From Halomonas sp. (GTDB taxonomy: Bacteria > Pseudomonadota > Gammaproteobacteria > Pseudomonadales > Halomonadaceae): DNA of 15,228 nucleotides. Made by a program: the position numbers and the translations under genes. Shown here one piece after another: positions 1 through 7,968 of this stretch. Every line of letters starts with the position of its first letter. The first letter of the stretch is position 1. Below the pieces are notes generated by a model. The model did not search any database. It was not told the origin of the DNA and saw only the letters and a program-made list of their open reading frames with translations. The DNA lies in the NCBI GenBank assembly GCA_003560175.1, contig PWIZ01000090.1, positions 1 through 15,228 of the forward strand, given 5' to 3'.

Positions 1-726
1 GAAGCCGGGGTGGCCAACGCCGAGCTCAACCTCAGCTATACCGAGGTGCAGGCGCCCCTGGCCGGCCTGACCGGGCTAGAGAGCTTTCCCGAAGGCAGCC
101 TGATCGAGCGTGGCACCCTGCTGACCAGCGTGACCCAGCAGGACCCGATCCACGTGCGCTTCTCGCTGCCGGAGCGCGATGCCGCCCTGCAGCGCACCGC
201 GCGCCGGGCCATGAGCGATGCTCAGGCGGAGGCCCCCCGCGAAGCCTGGCTGACCCTGCCCGACGGCAGCGAGTACGCCGAGCGCGGTCTGCTCGACTTC
301 ACCGATAGCACTATCGACCCGCGCACCGGCAGCGTCTCGGCCCGTGCCGTGTTCCCCAACCCCGATGGCGAGGTGGTTCCCGGCCAGTTTGTTCGCGTGC
401 GGGTGCTGGTCCAGGAACTCGACGACGTCTTCCTGGTACCCCAGGAAGCGGTGGGCCAGGGCGCCCAGAGCCCGCGTATTTTCGTGGTCGAGGACGACAC
501 CGCCCACGCTCGCAGCGTGGAACTGGGCCCCATCGTCGACAACCGTCAGGTGGTGCTGTCGGGCCTCGAGAGTGGCGATCGCATCGTGGTCAGCGGTCAG
601 GTGGTGCTCCAGGACGGCATGCCGGTGCAGGTGAGCGTGGCGGACCCCGCCGAGGAAATCGTTGACGACGAGACGGCCGGCGAGGTGTCGCTGGACGACG
701 AACTCGCCGCTGACGAGGAGGCGTGA
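1..726 (+). CDS. RND efflux membrane fusion (periplasmic adaptor) protein, 5' partial
   Basis: This is the C-terminal 241 residues of a periplasmic adaptor that joins an RND pump to its outer-membrane channel. The reading frame is open from base 1, so the true start, signal peptide, hairpin and first half of the lipoyl domain lie outside the window. The visible part opens with the second lipoyl half (VQAPLAGLTG, then EGSLIERG), followed by the beta-barrel domain (DPIHVRFSLPE) and the membrane-proximal domain (VPQEAVGQ, IVVSGQVVLQDGMPVQV). This order is typical of AcrA/MexA/MexE proteins. The last ~27 residues form a strongly acidic tail rich in Asp and Glu, beyond the usual end of the fold. 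The stop TGA overlaps the ATG of the pump gene by one base, so the two are translationally coupled. Family assignment is firm; substrate and subfamily are not readable. Confidence 0.93.
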   Translation, partial: EAGVANAELNLSYTEVQAPLAGLTGLESFPEGSLIERGTLLTSVTQQDPIHVRFSLPERDAALQRTARRAMSDAQAEAPREAWLTLPDGSEYAERGLLDFTDSTIDPRTGSVSARAVFPNPDGEVVPGQFVRVRVLVQELDDVFLVPQEAVGQGAQSPRIFVVEDDTAHARSVELGPIVDNRQVVLSGLESGDRIVVSGQVVLQDGMPVQVSVADPAEEIVDDETAGEVSLDDELAADEEA

Positions 727-3700
727 TGCTCAGGTTCTTCATTGATAGACCGATCTTCTCGTCGGTGATCTCCATCATCATCGTGCTGGCCGGCCTGGCC
801 GCGCTTCGCATGTTGCCCGTGGAGCAGTACCCCGACGTGGTGCCGCCTCAGGTGGTGGTGCAGGCCGCCTACCCCGGCGCCAGCGCGGAGGTGATCGCCG
901 AGGCGGTGGCGGCGCCGCTGGAGCAGGAGATCAACGGCGTCGACAACATGCTCTATATGGAATCGGCCTCCACTGATGCCGGCAGCCTGCAGATTACCGT
1001 CTCCTTCGCGATGGGTACCGACCCTGATCAGGCCGCTATCAACGTCAACAACCGCGTGCAGGCCGCCACCGCGCGCCTGCCCCAGTCGGTGCGCGACCAG
1101 GGCGTGCGCGTCGAGTCGCGCTCCACCAATATCCTGATGGTGCCGGTGGTGTTCTCGCCGGATGGCAGCCGCGACGTGCTGTTCATGTCCAACTATGCGC
1201 TGCTCAACGTGCTCGACGAGCTGGTGAGGATTCCCGGGGTGGGGGACGCCTCGCTGTTTGGCGCCCAGGACTACTCCATGCGCATCTGGCTCAGCCCCGA
1301 CAAACTGGCCCAGTTCGACCTGACGCCCAACGACGTGGCCGGGGCGATCCGCGAGCAGAACGCCCAGTTCGCCGCCGGCAGTCTGGGCGCCGAGCCCTCG
1401 CCCGAGGGCCAGGCCTATACCTTCACAGTGACCACCCGCGGCCAGCTCTCTACTCCCGAGGAGTTCGAGGAGATCATCCTGCGCGCCGAACAGGACGGCA
1501 GCACCCTGCGCCTGGGTGACGTGGCCCGCGCCGAGCTGGGTTCCCAGAACTACGCCTTCTCGGCCACCTACAACGGACAGAACGCGGTGCCCATGGGCGT
1601 CTACCTGCAGCCGGGCGCCAACGCCCTGGAGACCGCCGAGGCGGTGCATGAGGCGCTGGAAGAGATGGCGGGGCGCTTCCCGGAGGGCCTCACCTACACG
1701 GTGCCCTACGACACCACCGAGTTCGTCGAGATCTCCATTCGTGAGGTGTTCATCACCCTGCTGATGGCGGTGGGGCTGGTGGTGATTGTGACGTTTCTGT
1801 TCTTGCAGCACTGGCGCGCCACCCTGATTCCGGTGGTGGCCATTCCGGTGTCGCTCATCGGTACCTTCGCCGGCATGCTGGCCTTCGGCTTCTCGGTCAA
1901 CCTGCTGACGCTGTTCGGCCTGGTGCTGGCTATCGGCATCGTGGTGGACAACGCCATCATCGTGCTGGAAAACGTCGACCGGCTGATCAATGAGCAGGGC
2001 ATGAAGGCCCGCGAGGCCTCCATCGAGACCATGAAGCAGGTGGCCGGGGCGGTGGTCTCCTCCACCCTGGTGCTGGTGGCGGTGTTCGCGCCGGTGACCT
2101 TCCTGGGTGGCCTGACCGGCGAGCTCTACCGTCAGTTCGCGGTGACCATCGCGGTCTCGGTGGTGGTCTCCGGTGTGGTAGCCCTGACCCTGACCCCGGC
2201 CATGTGCGCGATGCTGTTGGACAAGCAGTCACACAAGGTGGCGAAGCCCTTCCAGTGGTTCAATGCCGGCTTCGACAAGCTCACCAACGGTTTCAGCTGG
2301 CTGGTGGGCAAGCTGCTACGCCACGCGGTGATCGGCGTGGTGCTGTTTATCGGCGTGATCGCCATGACGCTCTTCACCATGTCGCGCCTGCCCCCGGGGC
2401 TGGTGCCCCAGGAGGATCAGGGCGTGGCGCTGGTGGTCTACCAGCTGCCCCAGGTCTCGGCGCTGCCGCGCACCGAGGCGGTGCGTGATCAGGTCTCCGA
2501 GATGTTGCTGGAAATGGACGAGGTCGACGAATTCACCTCCTTCGCCGGCTTCGACATCATCGCCGGCGCCCTGCGCACCAACACCGGGGTGGGCTTCGCC
2601 AACCTGGCCGATTGGAGCGAGCGCACCGGCCCCGGCCAGGACGCCCAGTCGCTGGCTGGCCGGATCATGGGCATGGGGGGCGCCATTCCCGAGGCGCTGG
2701 TGATCGCGTTTACTCCGCCGCCGATCATGGGGTTGTCGCTGACTGGCGGCGTGGAGGGCTATCTGCAGGTGCGTGGCGACACCACGACCCAGCAGATCGC
2801 CGACCTGGCCAACCAGCTTGCCGCCGCGGCCAACGAGCGCCCGGAGCTGACCAACGCCCGCACCACCCTGGACACCTCGATCCCGCGCTATCGCGCCGAG
2901 CTGGACCGGGAGAAGGCCCGCGCCATGGGGGTGCCGGTCAACGAGGTGTTTGCTGCCATGCAGAGCACCTTCGGCTCCATGTACGTGAACGACTTCACCC
3001 TCTCGGGTCGCAACTGGCAGGTGAACCTGCAGTCGGAGGGCGAGTTTCGCAGCAAGCCCGAGGATCTCAACAAGGTCTTCGTGCGTTCCCAGAGCGGTGA
3101 GATGATCCCGCTGAGTTCAGTAGTGACCCTGACCCGCGAGTCCGGGGCGGACATCTTCAACCGCTACAACGTTTACTCCGCCGCCAAGTTCCTGGCTGAC
3201 GCCGCGCCGGGCTTCACTACGGGCCAGGCCAAGGATGCCATGGACCAAGTCGCCGCCGAGGTATTGGAGGGTGGTGATGTGCAGCTGGGATGGACCGGCG
3301 AGGCCTACCAGCTCGACGCTGCGGCCGGTGCCGGCGCCCTGGCCTTCGGCCTGGGCCTGCTGATGGTATTCCTGATCCTGGCCGCCCAGTACGAGCGCTG
3401 GACGCTGCCGCTGGCGGTGGCCACCGCGGTGCCCTTCGGGGTGTTGGGGGCGGCGTTGGCCGCCATGCTGCGCGGCTTCCCCAACGACATCTACTTCCAG
3501 GTGGGGCTGCTGGTGCTGATCGGGCTGGCGGCCAAGAACGCCATCCTGATCGTGGAGTTCGCGGCACAGAACCGTCGTGCCGGAATGAGCTCCACCGAGG
3601 CGGCCCTGGGCGCGGCGAGGCAGCGCTTTCGTGCCATTCTGATGACGGCCCTGACCTTCATCATCGGCACGCTGCCGTTGGTCTTTGCCACCGGCGCCGG

Positions 3701-3869
3701 CGCCAACAGCCGCCAGGAGATCGGTACCGTGGTGGTGGGAGGCATGATCATGGCCAGCTCCTTGGCGCTGATCTTCGTGCCGTTGGCCTACAAGGTACTG
3801 GAAGACTTGGTGACCTGGCGCCGCGAGCGCAAGGCTAGCCGCTTGGATAAGGTGACCCCCCATGCGTAA
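726..3869 (+). CDS. RND multidrug efflux transporter, inner-membrane pump (HAE1/AcrB-like)
   Basis: This proton-driven drug/organic-solute antiporter of 1047 residues matches the usual AcrB family length. The N-terminus MLRFFIDRPIFSSVI is the classic family start, and GAGGAGG at 715-721 is the ribosome site for the ATG at 726. A GTG at 723 would add one residue and is not needed. Two halves each carry one plus five membrane helices around large periplasmic loops (about residues 30-335 and 555-865). Proton-relay residues visible are Asp408 in helix 4 (VVDNAIIVLENVDR), Lys937 in helix 10 (GLAAKNAILIVEF) and Arg969 in helix 11 (RFRAILMTAL). The residue after Asp408 is Asn409, where AcrB and MexB have a second Asp. 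The gene overlaps the adaptor gene upstream (1 base) and the channel gene downstream (8 bases). Substrates cannot be deduced from sequence alone. Confidence 0.97.
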   Translation: MLRFFIDRPIFSSVISIIIVLAGLAALRMLPVEQYPDVVPPQVVVQAAYPGASAEVIAEAVAAPLEQEINGVDNMLYMESASTDAGSLQITVSFAMGTDPDQAAINVNNRVQAATARLPQSVRDQGVRVESRSTNILMVPVVFSPDGSRDVLFMSNYALLNVLDELVRIPGVGDASLFGAQDYSMRIWLSPDKLAQFDLTPNDVAGAIREQNAQFAAGSLGAEPSPEGQAYTFTVTTRGQLSTPEEFEEIILRAEQDGSTLRLGDVARAELGSQNYAFSATYNGQNAVPMGVYLQPGANALETAEAVHEALEEMAGRFPEGLTYTVPYDTTEFVEISIREVFITLLMAVGLVVIVTFLFLQHWRATLIPVVAIPVSLIGTFAGMLAFGFSVNLLTLFGLVLAIGIVVDNAIIVLENVDRLINEQGMKAREASIETMKQVAGAVVSSTLVLVAVFAPVTFLGGLTGELYRQFAVTIAVSVVVSGVVALTLTPAMCAMLLDKQSHKVAKPFQWFNAGFDKLTNGFSWLVGKLLRHAVIGVVLFIGVIAMTLFTMSRLPPGLVPQEDQGVALVVYQLPQVSALPRTEAVRDQVSEMLLEMDEVDEFTSFAGFDIIAGALRTNTGVGFANLADWSERTGPGQDAQSLAGRIMGMGGAIPEALVIAFTPPPIMGLSLTGGVEGYLQVRGDTTTQQIADLANQLAAAANERPELTNARTTLDTSIPRYRAELDREKARAMGVPVNEVFAAMQSTFGSMYVNDFTLSGRNWQVNLQSEGEFRSKPEDLNKVFVRSQSGEMIPLSSVVTLTRESGADIFNRYNVYSAAKFLADAAPGFTTGQAKDAMDQVAAEVLEGGDVQLGWTGEAYQLDAAAGAGALAFGLGLLMVFLILAAQYERWTLPLAVATAVPFGVLGAALAAMLRGFPNDIYFQVGLLVLIGLAAKNAILIVEFAAQNRRAGMSSTEAALGAARQRFRAILMTALTFIIGTLPLVFATGAGANSRQEIGTVVVGGMIMASSLALIFVPLAYKVLEDLVTWRRERKASRLDKVTPHA

Positions 3870-5274
3870 GACGCTGCCTGTCCTGCTGCTTTCCACTGCC
3901 CTGCTGGCCGGCTGTGCCGTGGGGCCTGACTATCGGGCTCCCGCGCTGGACCTGCCCGAGCAGTGGCCCGAGCACGTGCTGCTCTCCGATGAAGCGCGGG
4001 CCGACTGGCAGCAGTGGTGGCGGCAGTTCGAAGATCCTTACCTGGACGGGCTGGTGGCGCGGGCCGTGGATGACAACCTGGAGCTGCGTCTGCAGCTGGC
4101 GCGGATCCAGGAGGCCCGGGCACGGTTGGGGCTGGCCCGCGCCGAGCAGCTGCCGTCGGTGAGCGCCCAGGCCGAGGCCGCCCGGGAGCGCACCCCGGGG
4201 GCCGCCTCGCCGCTGGGGCAGAGCAGCACCGACAGCCTCTTCTCTCTGGCCGGCGTGCTCGACTACGAACTCGACCTCTGGGGACGTCTGGCCCGTGAGC
4301 GGGAGGCCTCCGAGGCGCTGCTCGATCAGAGCCTGTTCGCCCACGATGCGGTGCGACTCAACGTGATCGCCGACGTGGTGGCCACCTACTTCGACCTGCG
4401 CAGCGCCGAGCGCCAACTGCGCATCACCCAGGCCACGGCGGAGTCCCGGGAAGAGACCTTTCGCCTCGAGCAGCTGCGCTTCGATGTGGGCGAGAGTGAC
4501 GAGCTGGCGCTGCGCCAGGCCCAGTCCGAGCTGGAGTCGACCCTGGCCCAGCTGCCGTCGCAACGGGAGCGGGTGCGGGTGCTGGAGGGGGCGCTGGCGC
4601 TGCTGGTGGGCATGAGCCCTGCCGAGCTGATGGCCGAGCTGGACTACGGCGACACCAACCTGGAGGCGATCTCCCTGCCCGACGGCGTGCCGACGGTGCT
4701 GCCCTCCGAGCTGCTCGCGCGGCGTCCGGACATTCGCTCCGCCGAGGCGGGCCTGGTCGCCGCCAATGCCGGTATCGGCGTGGCCGAGGCGAGCCGTCTG
4801 CCGCGCTTCAACCTGGGAAGCCTGCTGGGCAGCGCCGCCGGGGAGGCCGGTGACCTCTTCACTTCAGCGGCCGCCACCTGGGGGCTCTCTGCCACGGTGA
4901 TGGGGCCTCTGTTTGATTTCGGCCGCAGCGCCTCGCGCATCGACACCGCCGAGGCTCTGGCCGAGCAGGCCGAGATCCAGTACCGCGTCACGGTGGCCCA
5001 GGCCTTCAACGAGGTGCGCAACGCCCTGGTCACCTATGAAGCCAGCGGCGAGCGCGTTGAGGCGATCCGCCGCCAGTTGACGGCCTTCGAGCGCACCCTG
5101 GAGCTGGCGGAGGTGCGCTACCGGGAGGGCTTCGTCGGCTTCATCGAGCTGCTCGACGCCCAGCGCGCCATGCTCGCCGCCGAGCTGGCGCTCTCTGAAG
5201 CGATGCGCGACCGCCTGACGGCTACCGCGACCCTGTTCAAGGCGCTGGGCGGCGGCTGGCAGGTCGAGGGCTGA
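3862..5274 (+). CDS. Outer-membrane efflux channel lipoprotein (NodT/OprM family)
   Basis: This 470-residue TolC-like channel completes the tripartite pump. The N-terminus is a lipoprotein signal peptide with lipobox LLAGC, so Cys18 would be acylated and the protein anchored in the outer membrane. The mature start CAVGPDYRAPALDLPEQW is the typical NodT/OprM opening. Two outer-membrane-efflux repeats follow, at about residues 60-250 and 275-460, with long helical stretches. LARRPDIRSAEAGLVAANAG in the second repeat is a family hallmark, as is FVGFIELLDAQR near the end. The ATG lies inside the last codons of the pump gene (8-base overlap), indicating one operon. It is the last gene of the pump set. 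A 70-base gap with no clear terminator separates it from the crotonase gene. Confidence 0.96.
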   Translation: MRKTLPVLLLSTALLAGCAVGPDYRAPALDLPEQWPEHVLLSDEARADWQQWWRQFEDPYLDGLVARAVDDNLELRLQLARIQEARARLGLARAEQLPSVSAQAEAARERTPGAASPLGQSSTDSLFSLAGVLDYELDLWGRLAREREASEALLDQSLFAHDAVRLNVIADVVATYFDLRSAERQLRITQATAESREETFRLEQLRFDVGESDELALRQAQSELESTLAQLPSQRERVRVLEGALALLVGMSPAELMAELDYGDTNLEAISLPDGVPTVLPSELLARRPDIRSAEAGLVAANAGIGVAEASRLPRFNLGSLLGSAAGEAGDLFTSAAATWGLSATVMGPLFDFGRSASRIDTAEALAEQAEIQYRVTVAQAFNEVRNALVTYEASGERVEAIRRQLTAFERTLELAEVRYREGFVGFIELLDAQRAMLAAELALSEAMRDRLTATATLFKALGGGWQVEG

Positions 5275-5330
5275 GGTGCCGAAAGGCCCAGGAAATCGGG
5301 GCTGGCCGGGAGGCTGGCCCGAACCAACGC

Positions 5331-5337
5331 AAGGGAG
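5331..5337 (+). promoter_or_regulatory. Ribosome binding site deciding the crotonase start
   Basis: AAGGGAG sits 7 bases before the ATG at 5345. The frame is also open upstream to a GTG at 5276, but that start has no such site and would add 23 residues that do not resemble the crotonase N-terminus. Confidence 0.75.
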
Positions 5338-5344
5338 ACATCGC

Positions 5345-6100
5345 ATGGCGACCCGAATCACCGCTTCCCGACGGGACGACGGGATCATGGGGCTCAAGAT
5401 CAGCTGCCCCGAGCGGCGTAATATCCTCGATGAGGCGAGCTACACCCGGCTGATCGAGGGAATCGCCGCCGCCGAGGCCGACGATGGCGTCAAGGTGTTG
5501 ATCATCACCGGCACCGAGAACTGCTTCACGGCGGGCAACGACCTGGCCAACTACCAGGCCCTGGCCGAGGCCGACAGTGTCATGGCGATCACCTTCCTGC
5601 GTCGGCTGCAGGCGTTTCCCAAGCCGGCCATCGCTGCGGCGGAGGGCATCGCTCTGGGCCTCGGGATCTCGATCTTGCTGCACTGCGACTTCGCCTATGG
5701 GGGGCAATCGACCCGTTTCCAGTTGCCCTTCACCCACTTTGCCCTGACTCCTTTGGGAGGCACCACCTGGCTGCTGCCGCGGTTGGCGGGCCACAAGGCG
5801 GCGGCGCAGATGCTGCTGCTGGGGCAGGCCTTCTCGGCCAACGATGCGCGAGAGATCGGCCTGCTGACCGATACCGCACCGGATGGCCGAGCCTTGGAGC
5901 AGGCCTTTGATTGCGCCACCAGGCTGCTGGACAAGCCCCATGAGGCGCTACTGGCCACCAAGGCATTGATGCGTGAGGGGCAGGTGGAAGCGGTCAAGTC
6001 GGCCCTGGACCGGGAAGAGCAGGCGCTGCTGGCGCGCTGCCGCACACCGGAGGCCCAGAGCGCCATCGATGCCTTCTTTGCCAGAAGGCGCCACCCCTGA
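5345..6100 (+). CDS. Enoyl-CoA hydratase/isomerase (crotonase) family protein, atypical active site
   Basis: This 251-residue crotonase-fold protein would normally act on acyl-CoA thioesters in the cytoplasm. The first oxyanion-hole segment is FTAGNDL (residues 61-67) and the second is GIALGLGISILLHCDF (101-116). The PFTHFALTPLGGTTWLLPRL block and the terminal ARRR tail fit the isomerase-like branch. The usual acidic catalysts are absent. The position of rat hydratase Glu144 is Ser109, that of Glu164 is Phe129, and the isomerase Glu (usual motif PEG/PEA) is Leu137. These alignments were made by eye. Hydratase activity is therefore doubtful, and a thioesterase, CoA-binding or other crotonase reaction is possible. 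The gene follows the efflux operon by 70 bases on the same strand and converges on the AcrR-like gene. A functional link to efflux is only positional. Confidence 0.88.
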   Translation: MATRITASRRDDGIMGLKISCPERRNILDEASYTRLIEGIAAAEADDGVKVLIITGTENCFTAGNDLANYQALAEADSVMAITFLRRLQAFPKPAIAAAEGIALGLGISILLHCDFAYGGQSTRFQLPFTHFALTPLGGTTWLLPRLAGHKAAAQMLLLGQAFSANDAREIGLLTDTAPDGRALEQAFDCATRLLDKPHEALLATKALMREGQVEAVKSALDREEQALLARCRTPEAQSAIDAFFARRRHP

Positions 6101-6132
6101 AGGGATATCGTGGTTGTCATGGGGAGAGGCGT

Positions 6133-6160
6133 GCCGCCAGGCCGGGTCAGGCCTGGCGGC
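6133..6160. terminator. GC-rich hairpin between convergent crotonase and tetR genes
   Basis: GCCGCCAGGCC and GGCCTGGCGGC form a perfect 11-bp stem with a 6-base loop. It contains the stop codon of the minus-strand TetR gene. There is no U-tract on either side, so it may act as a bidirectional or mRNA 3'-end structure rather than a canonical intrinsic terminator. Confidence 0.5.
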
Positions 6161-6764
6161 TGAAAAGCCTGAGCTGGGTTGTCACCAGCAGCATGCCCTG
6201 CTCGACAATGGAATACTGCTCGTGGTTAAGCAGCCAGTCGTGGAATAGCCCGCCCAGCATGGACTGCAGCAGCTTGGCGGCTACTTCCGGTGAAAGATCC
6301 TCGTCCAGCTGGCCCAGCTGGGCGGCGCACTGCAGATAGTCACGCAAGGCACCGCAGGACTCCTCGGCCATCTCGTTCTGCATGGCCAGGGGGTCGATGT
6401 CGCCGAACACCTCGCAGTGGTGAATCAGGATGGCGTGCACGCGGCGATAGCGGGGCTGCTCCAGGCGTTCGAAGCCGCTGCGGCAGGCCAGGCGGATCGC
6501 CTCCAGGGGCGCCTCGGCAAGGCTCGGGTCGCCGATCTCCTCCACCAGCTCCTGGAAGGGCATACGCACCCGGTTGAGCATGGCGCGAAAGAGGTCGGCC
6601 TTGTTCCTGAAGTGCCAGTAGACCGCCCCCCGGGTCATGCCGGCGTGTCGGGCGATCTGCTCCAGGGAGGTGCGGGCCACGCCCTTGACGAGGAAGACCT
6701 CCTCGGCAGCATCGAGCAGGGCCTCGCGGGTCGCGGCGGCCTCGGCCTTGGTCTTTCGCGCCAT
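6147..6764 (-). CDS. TetR-family repressor, AcrR/TtgR-like
   Basis: This 205-residue transcriptional repressor has an N-terminal helix-turn-helix at about residues 31-60. The start MARKTKAEAAATRE and the recognition region MTRGAVYWHFRNKADLF closely follow E. coli AcrR as I remember it (MARKTKQEA..., VTRGAIYWHFKDKSDLF). The C-terminal ligand-binding domain also has the AcrR/TtgR character. Such regulators repress RND pump operons and themselves, and are released when a drug binds. The gene faces the end of the efflux and crotonase genes. The likely target, the promoter of the pump operon, lies left of this window. Its own upstream region holds an AcrR-type palindrome at 6822-6837. A GGAG lies 10 bases before the ATG. 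AcrR-type identity is strong; the drug ligand is unknown. Confidence 0.95.
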   Translation of the reverse strand: MARKTKAEAAATREALLDAAEEVFLVKGVARTSLEQIARHAGMTRGAVYWHFRNKADLFRAMLNRVRMPFQELVEEIGDPSLAEAPLEAIRLACRSGFERLEQPRYRRVHAILIHHCEVFGDIDPLAMQNEMAEESCGALRDYLQCAAQLGQLDEDLSPEVAAKLLQSMLGGLFHDWLLNHEQYSIVEQGMLLVTTQLRLFSRQA

Positions 6765-6797
6765 GGGGGGCGGACTCCATCAAGCGGTGAGGCGCCT

Positions 6798-6833
6798 ATT
6801 CTACCCGATTGGCGGGGCCTTTACATTCGTCAA
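6798..6833 (-). promoter_or_regulatory. Candidate promoter of the AcrR-like gene
   Basis: On the minus strand TAGAAT (6798-6803) is a good -10 about 34 bases before the ATG. The -35 is unclear. TTGACG (6828-6833) is a good hexamer but 24 bases away, while TGTAAA at 16 bases is weaker. Either -35 choice falls inside or at the edge of the palindrome at 6822-6837, so repressor binding would block RNA polymerase. Confidence 0.5.
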
Positions 6834-6837
6834 TGTA
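6822..6837. promoter_or_regulatory. AcrR-type palindromic operator
   Basis: TACATTCGTCAATGTA has perfect 6-bp half-sites around a 4-base spacer. The core ACATT-N4-AATGT equals the core of the E. coli AcrR operator as I remember it (ACATT-TGTG-AATGT). It lies in the 166-base divergent region between the AcrR-like gene (-) and the AstE-like hydrolase gene (+). Autoregulation of the repressor is the simplest reading; an effect on the hydrolase gene is also possible. Confidence 0.72.
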
Positions 6838-6897
6838 TGGTTGATGGTGCGCCTCCGCACGGCTTGGCCACCCTCGCCAATGCCCTGACGACCCGGG

Positions 6898-6903
6898 TAT
6901 AAA
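6898..6903 (+). promoter_or_regulatory. Possible -10 element for the AstE-like gene
   Basis: TATAAA lies 27 bases before the ATG at 6931, a reasonable -10 placement. No convincing -35 hexamer stands 16-18 bases upstream, so this is tentative. Confidence 0.35.
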
Positions 6904-6930
6904 GGACACTCCGCTTCGTCACAGGATGAC

Positions 6931-7968
6931 ATGACCATGGCCCGAGCGCCCTTCGACCTCGCCGGTATTCGCGTGACTCCCGGCAGCCGCACCCAGATCG
7001 ATGTGCCGGTGGCGCGGCTCTATACCCATGCCCCTCTCTATATTCCGGTGGAGGTGGTGCACGGGCGCCAGTCGGGCCCGACGCTGCTGGTGTGCGGTGG
7101 CATCCATGGCGACGAGATCAACGGCGTGGAGATCGTGCGCCGGCTGCTGCGCTCCAAGCAGATCAAGGGCCTGCGTGGCACCCTGATCGCCGTGCCCATC
7201 GTCAATGTCTTCGGCTTCGTGCAGCACAGCCGCTACCTGCCCGATCGCCGCGATCTCAACCGCTGCTTTCCGGGCAGCGAGTCGGGCTCCCTGGGCGGGC
7301 GGGTAGCCGCGCTGTTTCGCGAGCAGATCGTCGACTATGCCAGCCATATCATCGACCTGCACACCGGGGCGATCCATCGCACCAACCTACCGCAGATCCG
7401 GGCCCAGCTGGAGACCGGCAGCGAGACCGAGCGCATGGCCAACGCCTTCGGCGCACCGGTGATCCTCAACGCCGAGCTGCGCGAGGGCAGCCTGCGCCAC
7501 TATGCTCAGCACCGCGGCATCCCGGTGCTGACCTACGAGGCAGGCGAGGCGCTGCGCTTCGACGAGTGGGCGATCACTCCCGGCGTGCGCGGCGTGCTGA
7601 GAGTGATGCGCCGGCTGGGCATGCTGACCGGCGAGCATCGCCGTCGTCAGCCGCCGGCGGCGGAAGTCGCCAACGGTTCGAGCTGGGCGCGGGCGCCCAT
7701 CGACGGCATTCTGCGGCCCCAGGTACGGCTGGGCGCCCGGGTCGCCAAGGGCGAGCTGCTGGGGCGGGTCGCCGACCCCTTCGGCAACGCGGAAGGGGAG
7801 GTGCTCTCCATGGCCGACGGCATCGTTATCGGTATGAGCCGGCTACCGCTGGCCAACGAGGGCGAGGCGCTCTTTCATGTCGCTCGCTTCGATGCCATCG
7901 AGGAGGCCGAGAGTGCCGTCGAGGGGTTCCACTCCAGCTTGGCGCCGCCGACCGACGCGCTCTACTGA
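6931..7968 (+). CDS. Succinylglutamate desuccinylase/aspartoacylase (AstE/AspA) family zinc hydrolase
   Basis: This 345-residue zinc-dependent amidohydrolase belongs to the M14-like AstE/AspA family, whose members remove acyl groups from N-acyl amino acids. Zinc ligands are visible as His59 and Glu62 in GGIHGDEINGVE and His144 in DLHTG. DRRDLNRCFPG (residues 105-115) is the substrate-binding Arg/Asn segment, and TYEAGEA holds the probable catalytic Glu203. The C-terminal part (about 253-320) looks like a small beta-rich biotinyl/lipoyl-like domain (GILRPQVRLGARVAKGELLG), common in bacterial family members. Two ATGs, at 6931 and 6937, are possible; AGGA at 6923-6926 suits either imperfectly, and the first is given. 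The gene stands alone, away from arginine-catabolic ast genes, so the true substrate is unknown and AstE itself should not be assumed. Confidence 0.9.
   Translation: MTMARAPFDLAGIRVTPGSRTQIDVPVARLYTHAPLYIPVEVVHGRQSGPTLLVCGGIHGDEINGVEIVRRLLRSKQIKGLRGTLIAVPIVNVFGFVQHSRYLPDRRDLNRCFPGSESGSLGGRVAALFREQIVDYASHIIDLHTGAIHRTNLPQIRAQLETGSETERMANAFGAPVILNAELREGSLRHYAQHRGIPVLTYEAGEALRFDEWAITPGVRGVLRVMRRLGMLTGEHRRRQPPAAEVANGSSWARAPIDGILRPQVRLGARVAKGELLGRVADPFGNAEGEVLSMADGIVIGMSRLPLANEGEALFHVARFDAIEEAESAVEGFHSSLAPPTDALY

Noticed and set aside
597..1811. 404-codon minus-strand frame opposite the pump gene
   Set aside because: His/Gly/Arg-rich translation without domains, fully antisense to the conserved RND pump.
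3117..3896. 259-codon minus-strand frame opposite the end of the pump gene
   Set aside because: Antisense shadow of conserved transmembrane coding sequence; low-complexity Gly/Gln/His translation.
5299..5319. Repeated GGCTGGCC in the channel-crotonase gap
   Set aside because: Two 8-base copies in GC-rich DNA; no stem with U-tract and no operator-like spacing, so likely chance.
5276..5344. Longer crotonase start at GTG 5276
   Set aside because: The extra 23 residues are Gly/Pro/Trp-rich and non-homologous, and the good ribosome site stands before ATG 5345.
5237..5941. 234-codon minus-strand frame opposite the crotonase gene
   Set aside because: Antisense to a recognisable crotonase and without domain features.
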